From Phaeoceros laevis (taxonomy: Eukaryota; Anthocerotophyta; Anthocerotopsida; Notothyladales), in NCBI GenBank assembly GCA_049999765.1, contig JBNGIQ010009373.1, positions 184,188 to 248,187 on the forward strand: a stretch of 64,000 bases of DNA, in the 5' to 3' direction. Of the stretch, positions 37,430 through 47,209 are shown in pieces. How positions within the stretch are numbered: position 1 is the first letter of the stretch; each line of letters starts with the position of its first letter. The position numbers and the translations under genes are program-made. The notes under the pieces are model-generated. The model was not told the origin of the DNA, did no database searches, and worked only from the letters and a program-made list of their open reading frames with translations.

Positions 37430-38060
37430 TCTTGGTCTTGTTGAGTGTTTGTTGAGTGTTGCCTTAGGGTTAGAAGTCTTGCCGGGTGTTCATTCGGCTT
37501 TGCCCAAGAGCTCCTTCACTTTTGGGAATGTTGTTAGAGTGTAACTCTAGCCTTGGCCTTTGCCCAAGAACTCCTCAAGCCTTGTGCATTATAGTTTTGT
37601 TTTGATGTTTAAAGTGTGTCATTCAGCATGTTGTCCGTGTCTTGACCATCCATCTGGTGAGTCACTTTGTACCCGTTCCATTGCTAGTGGTTGCACTTTA
37701 AACAGCCCCTTATTACTCGTGGTTTTGGTGCAGTTGCCAAAGTGCGGGGCCACTAATGAGGGATGCCCAAATTCATGGTGCACCCACCAGCAAGGGGAAT
37801 GGAATGGGTGGACAAAGTGACTCACCACATTCAAAGATATAAACACAACATGCTCCCTCACACTTAAACATGTGGTCTCCTACCTTTCAAGCACCATAAA
37901 TGAAAAACATACATACAACATGATAGCTCAAGTGCGAAGCAAAGAAAAAGCTTGAGGAGCTCTTGGGCAAACCCCAAGGCTGCTACACTCAACAAGACTC
38001 CTAAAAGGTGAGGAGTTTTGGGCTTGCCCAAGCTACAATCAACAAGACTCCTAGCAACAG
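37430..38060. mobile_element. Large imperfect inverted repeat (foldback/MITE or MIRNA-like precursor)
   Basis: The two arms are about 37430-37722 and 37750-38060. Matching blocks include TTTGCCCAAGAACTCCTCAAGC (37559-37580) against the complement of GCTTGAGGAGCTCTTGGGCAAA (near 37951-37972), GGTGAGTCACTTTGT on the left and its complement on the right, and TTGTTGAGTGT at the outer ends. Identity is moderate and interrupted. No transposase ORF is inside. Confidence 0.6.
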
Positions 38061-38246
38061 CACACCTGCCAATACCCTGGCGTGACTTGCTACTCTTGAT
38101 GCCTTGGCTGCACAGGTTCTTGTGTTAAATATGGCTTGTTTTGGCAGTAGCTAATTTTGGCTATCGAGTAGGATCTCCAGTTTCTTTGGGAGCTACATTA
38201 TTGTCATTTAATGTGGTTCTGAGCGTTGTGCGGTGCATCGGCAGCT

Positions 38247-40124
38247 ATGGTGACTCAAGCAATGGATATTGCGCAGCCTGCGAAGGAGCATCGCGTGGTT
38301 TTTGTGTTGGTGGACGGCTTGGCCGATGTGTCTGTGCCTTCCTTGGGGTTCAGGACGCCTTTGGAAGCTGCCAACACTCCCAATTTGGATGCACTTGCGT
38401 CTGCTGGGATCAGTGGGCTGATGGATCCGGTGGAACCAGGGCTCGCCTGTGGGAGTGATACCGCTCATCTCTCACTTCTGGGCTACAACCCCAGAGTGCA
38501 CTATCGCGGCAGGGGAGCCTTTGAGTCCCTTGGGGCTGGCATTCCAATGTCCCCAGGTGACATTGCCTTCAAGGTGTGCGCTTGTGCACAGCATGCATGT
38601 CGTCGCTTACCTGCATTTTTGGTGTTTTTGCTGCTGCACCTTGTCGTACTCAACGGATCTGGTTCTACAGAGCAATTTTGCAACCATTGATGACAACACT
38701 GGAATCGTGACCAGCAGGAGAGCAGATCGGCATTTTGAGGAGGAGGGCCCCATTTTGTGTTTGGCTCTGAATGGGCTCAAGCTCCCATCCTTTCCAGAAT
38801 GCCAGGTTCGAGTTAGGTACGTTTTTTTGTCGCAGTTCTGCTGAAATTGACAAAGTGCATATGCTTCTAGTTTTTGTTGCCCGCTTGCTGATGTCATCTG
38901 GACCCTTGTTGATGCAGATACGCTACCGAGCACAGGTGTGGTGTCGTTGTCAGTGGCCCAAATTTGAGTGGAAACATATCTGGTTCTGACCCGCTGAAAG
39001 ACAATCGAAAACTTTTACTTGTGGCACCACTTGATGACACTTTTGAAGCTAAACGCACAGCTGCTGTAGTGAACGAGCTCTCTGATGAGATGAGGAGGAT
39101 TTTGTCTGCTCATCCAATAAATGCGGAACGGGCATCCAAGGGCAAGAGTGCTGCAAATTTGATTCTGTTGCGTGGCTGTGGCATTCGAATAGAGGTACTT
39201 CCTAACCTCCTTTGGTTCAGAACAGGGACAGTACATGGCTATGGAAGAGCAGGGTCTGACGTCTGCTGTTTGCCCAACCACCTGTAGGTGCCAACATTCT
39301 TGGAGAAGCATGGGCTTCGACCATGCATGGTTGCTCCCACCAAAATAATAGCAGGACTTGGTCTGTCTCTTGGAATCGATATTCTTCAAGCTCCTGGAGC
39401 TACTGGAGACTACCGAACTCTTCTTACGTCCAAAGCAGCAGCTATTTCCAAAGCTGTTTCAGCTCCTCTGCAGCCTCCTCCTCCAATTATGGTGCCTGGT
39501 GAAGAGGATAGCAATCCTGGCTGGGCTCAAGGTTATGAGTTCGGGTTCCTTCATATCAAGGTACTGCATTTATAGGCAACGAATGTTTTCCACCTCACAG
39601 CTTTGCACCAAACACCCTCTGACCGCCAATCGTGTTTTGGTCAGGCCATAGATGACGCAGGACATGATAAGGCGCTTTATCTCAAGGTGAAAGCCTTCGA
39701 GGCTGTGGACACAATGATTAGCCAGCTGGCTGCTATGTTGTGGAAGATTGAGCGCTCAGGTAATTTCGAGTATAGCATTGCAATAACAGGGGACCACTCA
39801 ACCCCAGTGGAATATGGGGATCACAGCTTTGAGCCAGTACCCTTCACCATCTGCCACGTCAAAGACTTTGTCGAAGCACGGGGGGAGTCTGCAGTGCTTG
39901 CAGTGTCTCTTGCTCCATTCAGTCTTCCAATCGCCAAGGATGAAGCGCCATTGAATGATGTGGCAGATTTGAAGGCTCAGCTCGGCAACCTACCTGCCAA
40001 GCTTCCAGTTTCGGGAGACTCAGTTGCTGCATTTAGCGAAACAGCTGCAGCAAGAGGATGCTTAGGCCGTTTCACAGGCAGCGAGATGATGACCATTATA
40101 AAGGGCTTTATAGGCCGCACGTAG
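38247..40124 (+). CDS. 2,3-bisphosphoglycerate-independent phosphoglycerate mutase, archaeal (ApgM) type
   Basis: Five exons, join(38247..38573, 38671..38816, 38918..39194, 39288..39560, 39645..40124); 500 aa, closed in phase. It interconverts 3- and 2-phosphoglycerate in glycolysis; alkaline-phosphatase superfamily, metal-dependent. Visible motifs: VFVLVDGLADV near the start (first metal aspartate), NTPNLDALASAG, GSDTAHLSLLGYNP with the presumed catalytic serine, DDAGHDK, and the metal-binding ITGDHSTPVEYGDHSFEPVPF. This type is common in archaea and is present in plants beside the usual iPGAM, so no recent transfer needs to be invoked. No transit peptide is seen. The start is the ATG at 38247. 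The gene converges with the DUF1279 gene, whose stop is 350 bp away. Confidence 0.95.
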
Positions 40125-40474
40125 AAAAAATAGCTCAGCTCCTAATTTGGTCGAACAGAAAAAATGACTCTAAGTCCGTCCTTGCCTAGCTCTTTGGGTT
40201 CGAATCTGCTTAACAAAGCTATCTGGTGATCTGGACCCTTCAACTGACTGCTCATGCAAGCAACAAAGCCTTGAGCAGCCACAAGTGTATTCTCAAAACT
40301 GACAACGATGTAAACCTTTGAGCCCCATGCGAGCCAATGCAATCTCCACCTACGTTCCATCTCATGACTGACCACTTTGCTCTGTCTCAACGGCAAAACT
40401 GTAGATCAGAATTCTTTTCCAAAAAGCAACTGGTTCCCAGTTGCCTTGCCAAAATGCGTGGCCCAGGCCATTCC

Positions 40475-40903
40475 TCAGACGCTCCTGTACAATTTTCTTC
40501 GAGCCAAAAACCGTGCAATTGGAGGGGTAAGAGCTACTGTCAAGGGCACTCTGACCGGTAACAAGGCCTTGTTGCATATGGCTGCCAGAACGAAAGCACC
40601 TCCCGTGGCTGCCGCAGCTGCAGAACTGCCCTCTTTCCTGCTGGTGCTGTCTCCCTTAAGTTCCTCCTGCTCGATACTGTCACCTGAGAAGCCCTCTGTC
40701 TGATGAACCTTCTTCGACACATCTTGTGCCTCTTTCCGGCTGATCAGCCCTATCTTCTCCAGTACTGGTCCCACGTCCACATTGCTCGTAATAGCCACAT
40801 AGAATCCCGTGAAGGACACCGCAGACACCGACATGTGCACGGCAACTGCAACTTTACCATACTTGTTGAAGAGCTCCTTCATCCGAGCTGTCACGCCTGC
40901 CAT
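40475..40903 (-). CDS. DUF1279 (FAM210-like) small membrane protein
   Basis: Intronless, 142 aa. The N-terminal half matches DUF1279: MKELFNKYGKVAVAVHMSVS, a hydrophobic helix through FTGFYVAI and a VDVGPVLEKIG segment. A linker rich in Ser, Glu and Ala follows (about 65-98), then AICNKALLPVRVPLTVALTP and PPIARFLARR, conserved at the C-terminus of this family. FAM210 proteins act in mitochondria of animals; plant members are uncharacterised and may be in mitochondria or plastids. No classical presequence precedes the domain. Confidence 0.88.
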   Translation of the reverse strand: MAGVTARMKELFNKYGKVAVAVHMSVSAVSFTGFYVAITSNVDVGPVLEKIGLISRKEAQDVSKKVHQTEGFSGDSIEQEELKGDSTSRKEGSSAAAAATGGAFVLAAICNKALLPVRVPLTVALTPPIARFLARRKLYRSV

Positions 40904-42811
40904 ACCTTACTGCTGCCAGTGGATGCAGATCGCCTCAAAAACTCCAGTCCTTGCGCTTCCTTCCTTGCTCAACAAGCCAGGGTGTTTGGAAGGAGGGGAC
41001 CAACGTCATGACTCAATCATCTTCCTATACTGTACGCGATCCAACGACTGTCCAAAATTGTGGAACAGCTCCCACGCGACGGATCAACAACTGTTACAAG
41101 CTCATATCGCTAGCTACAAGCCTCTTGATTGACTTTAGGGCTTCAGGGCTCATTCTGATTTTCATGCCAAAGGTCCAGCTTATGGGGAGACAATGAGATG
41201 TCGCAAGAGGTTGGTTTATGTTGATCAAGTGATCTTTGTGCCACCTACTCAAAATGTATGTATGTATGATTCGTTGATAGAATATCAATGGCAAGTACTT
41301 AGTACATTTTTTTAGAAAATTGAAAGCTACCTTAGCCATGGAAACATGATGAATGAATGAATGATGTATTGCCATGTAACAAATACATAGTACTCAAATA
41401 TGGTACTTTAATTTTAAACCAAAATATTTTTGAGTTTTCCTTTGTCTTTTGACTCTTTCCCCAACAGGCTTTTGGTCTAAATATGCGTCACGCTTGATAT
41501 TTGCTATTTCTGCGGTGTTGCTGACCCCACTGAGCAAAGACCCCACTAAGCAAAGGCACATATTATTCGAACGTACTTTGATGCAGTAGTTGGTTATCTG
41601 GACATGGCACTATTTTTTGCATGCCAAATATTACATGCTTGTCTGATGAAGAGAGCACAAGAAAAATTAGATTAATTGCATGTATTTTGGGAAAAAGCTT
41701 ATTTCCATTATGCTCAAAAATTGTTGTTAATATATTTTCATCGTGGTCGTAATGGTAATGAACCGAGTTGAAGGCTTGTGGAAGTTGTTCAGCCATATGG
41801 GCTCCTTGGACCCCTTGTGCCTGAAGTCGGGAGATCGTGCGCTCTTCTTGTTCGTCGTGCAGTCTTATCACAATGTGGGGTCCAGGAAATACTACCTCCA
41901 CAACAACTCTTGCTGTTCTCCTGCACTGCTATTATCATGTATGCATAATTTGGCTGGTAAGCCACAGGACGGCATAAGTGTGCGGCTTGTGTAAATCCAT
42001 TGCCTCGGAGGCACATTTAACCTCCCCTCCTGCTCCAAGGTGTGGGCCTGCCTCTTAGCTGCTAGCGTCCAAAACCGTTGACGTTGCATTCCGTTGATGG
42101 TGCGCAAAGGTAGGTGGAGGAAATGCGCTATTGTTACCTCTGCAAAAACTGGAGCACTTGGCTATGGCGGCTCTCGGATTGGCAACGTGTTATCTAAGTC
42201 AAGCACAGCCAATGTATGGAAGTAGAGGATAATCATTGCATATTTGATTGAGGTGTCATATTTATAGCCGAACAAAAAGTATATCAATTGCTTAGTCTCA
42301 TCGCCTTTTGGGAAATGGATCCATGGGTATATGCTTAGCAAGTAGTATTGCACCCCATGATGCACCAATGAAGCCCATTATCAAGATGTGTGAAAAGAAC
42401 CACTATCATTCATAAAGATACTTTAAGGACATTATGTAGGTGAACTAAATTCAACTCATTGACTTCTTTTGTGGATCATATAATCTTTGCTATTGCGTTT
42501 TTTCCAATCCAAATAATTATGTCCACTTGTACTAGTTGATAAACTTGTTGTTTTAATAGAGTATGTCTCTGTATAGTTTATATATTCATATTCAGTTTAC
42601 CAACTATTAAATAGACAAAATATCATATCACCTAGCTTTCAATACAAGTTTCCTCCATGTGCATAAAATGTTAGTTGCAGCAACAAGTTAACAACTATGT
42701 ATGGTTAACGTTAACAGAAGCCATATATGAGTCATAATTGCGCTTTCAAAAATATTTTTTTTTAATTAAAAGTACCATATTTAAGTACTATGTACTTGGT
42801 TTTATGTCATT
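40904..42811. other. Intergenic, entry to an AT-rich island
   Basis: Base composition becomes clearly AT-rich from about 41.2 kb. Frames here are short and no family was recognised. Confidence 0.4.
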
Positions 42812-43300
42812 ATGATCTCAATACAATTTTGTGCATATTTATGTATTATACATGTGATAACACTTATTTGTTGGGATATCCTTCATGTGCAAGCTACACC
42901 CGAAGCGCTGCCCGCACCGGATACAACAAGAATCAAACACGAATGTGGACCAATATTTTGGCATAATGATCCACGGGGAGAGCTGCTTGTGCTTATAATA
43001 GAAGATTTTATTGCAAAAGCAGCTGAAGAGTTTCCGGAAGCCCCAATTTACAAACAATATAGTATTCCCTCCCTTTTCTTCTTAGGTGTTGTTAAATGCT
43101 ACCCGAATAGTACCACCATGGCGACAAAAAAACAATGTTTTGCTTGCCTTGATATTATGATCAACGAAATACTTTTTGAACTATGCGAAAGCAAGCAAAT
43201 TCCACGTAGCGCCTCCTACTTGGTGCGGGATTGTTATATAAGATATACAACAACAAATGATGATAATCCTACGGAATGTTACATGGTTCCAGAACCATAA
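42812..43300 (+). CDS. Secreted DUF26 (Gnk2-homologous) cysteine-rich protein
   Basis: A 162-aa frame with a hydrophobic N-terminus (about 1-28, FCAYLCIIHVITLICW) ending at ...LHVQA, a plausible signal-peptide cleavage. The mature part has a GVVKCYPN...QCFACL...IPRSASYLVRDCYIRY pattern. DUF26 domains have C-x8-C-x2-C and end with C..RY; here the first spacing is 12 residues. Ginkbilobin-type DUF26 proteins are secreted and can be antifungal; CRRSP proteins are plasmodesmal or apoplastic. The ORF sits alone in an AT-rich island and its codons are AT-rich compared with neighbouring genes. It could be a lineage-specific secreted gene or a piece of one. Family assignment is tentative. Confidence 0.6.
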   Translation: MISIQFCAYLCIIHVITLICWDILHVQATPEALPAPDTTRIKHECGPIFWHNDPRGELLVLIIEDFIAKAAEEFPEAPIYKQYSIPSLFFLGVVKCYPNSTTMATKKQCFACLDIMINEILFELCESKQIPRSASYLVRDCYIRYTTTNDDNPTECYMVPEP

Positions 43301-43741
43301 TAGATCAAAAGAACTTGACGAAAGTCACATACCATAGCAATTTGCAAGTGATCAAGAGACCTTAATTAAAACCTGCTGATGTATACATAATTATTCATTG
43401 GATACGATAATTCGCAAGTTTTTAAAATAACTTTGTGACAAACTTCTATATGTACAGTTGACTTTTGATAAATGCTAAATAGGAAGTGCATGTATTTCAA
43501 TATATTCTATATTTTAAAATTACTTTTTTATATTTAAGAACAAAATTCACAATATAATGCGTAAAATTTACTCTTCTTAAGTTATTACCTTCACACACAA
43601 AAGACACCACATGATGTACACAAAAGGTCCACTATCCACCTAATTTCTAACAATATGAGAATGCAAAAAATGTGTGTAGGGTTCTTGAAATGCTACTCTG
43701 TATAAGACTAGTATATGCCCCGTTAAATTCGACGGCAATCA

Positions 43742-43885
43742 CCCGTGCCTCCACCCATCCCATCCATCCATGCATTCATCCCATCCCATCCATCCATGCC
43801 CATCCATCCATCCATGCATTCATCTCATCCATCCATCCATCCATCCAGTCCACCCATCCATCCCAACCATCCCAGCCATCCCATC
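43742..43885. repeat. Impure (CCAT)n microsatellite
   Basis: About 140 bp dominated by CATC/CCAT tetranucleotides with interruptions (ATGCATTCAT, CAACCATCCCAG). Confidence 0.9.
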
Positions 43886-44728
43886 CAGCAAAAAATTTAC
43901 AGCAAAAAACGTAGTGGGCCCCGCCATTCATCCTTGAAACTCATTAGATATTGAAAATCATTAAATAGTTATGGAAACTCATTAAATAGTTATTGAATCT
44001 TCTCCATTCAACACAGGTTAAAATTCATGATGTGTTATTTATTGAAACTTATGCAATATATCATAATAGGTCATGCAATAAGTCATATCTCATAATAAAG
44101 TTATTCATGAAAAAATTATTGAGACTCTCATCAAATGGTTGTTCCATGAAACATACTTACTTACTTAGTATACTTAGTTGGTGCTTGAAACCCTTTAGAT
44201 AGCTATTGCTTGAAGCTCATTAGTAGGCGTTCTCATTGAAATCTCTCTTCTCATAACTTGGGGATCCTCGAACCAGAAAATTCATGCTTTCGGCAATCCC
44301 AGGCCAGGCCTTGGCCAAGCCTTGCAGCAATATTTCAGGTAAGAATTAAAAACTAACTATAGTGGACGGACGGGCTCTGAGCTGGACGGACGGAGGAGAG
44401 ATGAATGGCAGGGCCCACTGCGGTTTTGTCTGACATTCGTTGAAGGACTTGGACTTCCATCTCGCGGAGCGGTGCATTTTGAAAACGTGCCTTAATAAAT
44501 TTATCGCCGGTCATCTTCCACCGCTAGATCGCCGTCATCCGACGGTTCAAACATTTCCTCAAAGACATTTTTGAAAGTTCGTTTTAAGTTTTAAAAAATC
44601 CCGGTCAATGCATGGGAGTACTTTTTTTGCTCATTTTGCACTCTAAGTACCCCAAGCCCTCGGCGTTTTCCGCCCGACTGTAGCATGCAAGAACCCTGCA
44701 GCAATTCTACTACCAAATTCTCTAATAA

Positions 44729-44758
44729 ATTCTTCTTCTTCTTCTTCTTCTTCTTCCA
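44729..44758. repeat. (TTC)n trinucleotide tract
   Basis: About nine to ten consecutive TTC units, read as GAA on the minus strand. Confidence 0.9.
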
Positions 44759-45683
44759 CCTGTTGGCGGTGACAACTAAAGTTGCTGCGGTGGCAATGAC
44801 ACCTGCTGCTACTGCTCCAGCAAAGGCACATGTTGCAGCGGCAGCAGCAGTGGTGCCTAGTGCACCTGTGGCCTTGGCATTACATTTTGCAACCAATGCG
44901 GAAGTGGAGGTTGCGGTTGTGCATCCTCAGGTGGTGGGGTTGCGGCCAAATTAAGATCTACAACAATCCCTAGAAGTAGTAGTCGTATCCTAGGGCTGCC
45001 GAGCGGAAACCCATCATCATCCATTTGTGCAAACTGCTAAAGATTTGGAAGTTGCTCTTTTACTACCTTGTGACAGACCTCGATTAAGAGGATTTACCCC
45101 TACATCTTTCGTTCACATGATTAGCTCACTTGTACTCATGACACAACATTAGAACCCAAGGCCGCCACTCAACTCATGCCCAAACACTAACCTATCAGTA
45201 ATCAGCACCTAGCCCTAGAGTGTCAAGTAACTCACTAATTACTTAAGGTAACTATCTAATTACCGGGGGATTCCCGGTCAAAAATAGTTTCAACCCACAA
45301 AAGTGGGCTTTTGTATCAGCCCGTTGGCCTGCGAGTCCGAGGCCCGGTTCACACCGAGCTGGCGAACGCCTAATTCGGCCATCTGATTGGCCGGGTCTCT
45401 CTCTTTGACCACGTCGAGGAAAATCTCCTACGGAACCAGAAAGGGAGGCAGAACGTTCCGGTCCCGGCGGTGAGCGGAACGGGCTCGGGAAGGTGGAAAG
45501 GAGTGGAGCCACGTATATTCCAGGAGACAGGCTTCCAGAGTCCAGCAGCGATCCATGGCTGCCCAGGGCTGGGCTTGGTTGAGAGCGAAGCAGCAGGCAA
45601 GCGGAGCAGCGCATGAGATTAAAGTGAAGGAGGGAAGTACCTGCTGAGTAAAGGCCCCCAATCCAATCCCATCCGTCGGGATA

Positions 45684-47169
45684 ATGCAGAGGCCGACGGT
45701 GGCCCAGCAGCCTTCGCCTAATGTGGTCACTACCTCGTGGAGCGCGGCCACACAAATCAGCTTCGACGACATGGAGAAGTTCTTCCGCCTTCCCATTGCT
45801 GAGGCGTCCGCCCAGCTCGGTTGGTTCCGCTTCCTTCCCCGCCCCCTTACAAAACCCTAGGTCTAGACTATCTCCGGCTCTGCATCTACGGTTTCAAAGC
45901 TTGTACGTGCCATCAAGATTTGGTAACCCTACAACTCTCGTCTTCGCCCAAGCCTGGTGTGGTTGAAAGGCTGGAGTTTATAGTCTGATTTACATGCAAC
46001 AAGTGCGTATGACGGCTCTTGATTGTTTTCCTTTACTAATTGCGTGCTTCTTCACCAAAACCGTGACACGATACCTGCATCTGCACTCCTGCTGGGTGTG
46101 CCAGAAGAAGAATGTCCGTGACAAGTTATTCGCCTGAAAGCATTTGCTTGTGATCATGGCAGGTGTCTGCAGCAGTACCTTGAAGAGGATATGTCGGGAC
46201 AACGGTATTCCAAGATGGCCTTATCGAAAGGTGAGCGGCCTTCCTTGTTTCTTCCTGCTCCTGGGTGACGCTCTCTCTTCGTGGGCTTGATCAATGCACA
46301 GTTTTACAGTCGCTGGGAGTTTTCTTAGTGCTGACCACTTGCGGGGGTGCACTCAGATCATGGCTGGCAAGACAATTGAGGACATAAGGAAAGAAGCAGC
46401 TGAAGATGTGAAGTCGAAGCTGGCAGCCGAGCAACAAGCTGCAAGCTTGCACCAGATGCCAAACCAAGGCGACTCCCACTACATTACGCCTTCTACTCCC
46501 AGTCTGTATGTTTCCTGCTTGCCTTTTGTGCTCATCTCGCTTGTAGTGCTGTTGGATTTTGTACGTGTGTGGGACATGTGGGTCGAAATTCAGGGGTGGC
46601 CTCATCCCGTTTTGGTTAACAGGTCACAGGCTATCCCTGATAGGAAGTTTGGATCCTGGGCTGGTGTCCATTCGTCCTCCCAAATGCCTCTAGGCTCCAG
46701 CCAAGTTCACCGAGATCACGTGCCGCTGTTGCCAGGGAGCAGTGCTCTTTCTCACAAGCCGAAAGTGTCGTTTCCAAGTTTCTTGGATGACTTGAGACTA
46801 GGATTTCCGTCAGGAGGGCTGTCCCGTGCCTCACACCAGTGGTGGGGCAGCAAGGAGGGTGAGGGGATGTCCAGGGTGGTGGTAAGCCGAGAGTCAGAGA
46901 ACGTGGGGAAGGAGCTAGTCACGAGCATCGACTCTGAGCCAGGCGAGAGGTCTGGACTGAATGGCCAGGAGGAGGAGGTGAAAGAACTGGTGCCAACGAG
47001 TGCTTTTGCCAGAAAACGGAAACGTGGTGCCCTCAGTGGTCGCCGGGCTCTACGTTTAGCCTTGTCGAGGGGTTACAGTGCGCATAAACTGGTAGAGAAA
47101 GACCGAGAGTTGGTGAGAACAGTATTTGGGGAGTATCTTCCTTGCCTTTGGCATGCGGCCGTTGTCTAG
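45684..47169 (+). CDS. Short RWP-RK domain transcription factor
   Basis: Four exons, join(45684..45819, 46163..46230, 46357..46505, 46623..47169); 299 aa, closed in phase. The domain starts in exon 1 (ISFDDMEKFFRLPIAEASAQLG), continues in exon 2 (VCSSTLKRICRDNGIP) and ends with the signature RWPYRK (63-68), then IMAGKTIEDIRKEAAED in exon 3. RWP-RK proteins bind DNA and control nitrogen responses (NLP) or egg and gamete identity (RKD). This one lacks the GAF-like and PB1 parts of NLPs and differs from classical RKDs after the RK, so its subgroup is uncertain. The C-terminal region is Ser-rich with a basic cluster ARKRKRG, a plausible NLS. Intron 3 (117 bp) is a multiple of three without a stop; its retention would insert a hydrophobic stretch (CLPFVLISLVVLLDF). 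Confidence 0.88.
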
Positions 47170-47209
47170 TGGCCGAACTTGGTGAGAGTTCCTGTACAGT
47201 TACATCATA

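Larger units (their letters stand above)
36281..38246. other. Intergenic with PPR-like remnant and large inverted repeat
   Basis: It holds the U-box gene's 3' UTR, the 72-bp PPR-like tandem repeat (36865-37065) and the foldback structure at 37.43-38.06 kb, described separately. No intact gene was seen. Confidence 0.5.
43301..45683. other. AT-rich intergenic region with simple repeats
   Basis: It contains the (CCAT)n microsatellite and a (TTC)n tract. GC rises again after about 44.6 kb towards the RWP-RK gene. An alanine-rich frame at 44685-44954 lies across the TTC tract and is not called. Confidence 0.45.

Noticed and set aside
40190-40215. GGTTCGAATC, a tRNA B-box-like word
   Set aside because: No A box, acceptor stem or cloverleaf could be found around it; no tRNA gene was recognised in the window.
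43742-43885. Regularly spaced CATCCATC repeat considered as a CRISPR-like array
   Set aside because: It is an impure tetranucleotide microsatellite with no unique spacers, in a plant nuclear genome.
44685-44954. Alanine/valine-rich 89-aa frame
   Set aside because: It runs through the TTC microsatellite (poly-Phe) and has low complexity with no family match.
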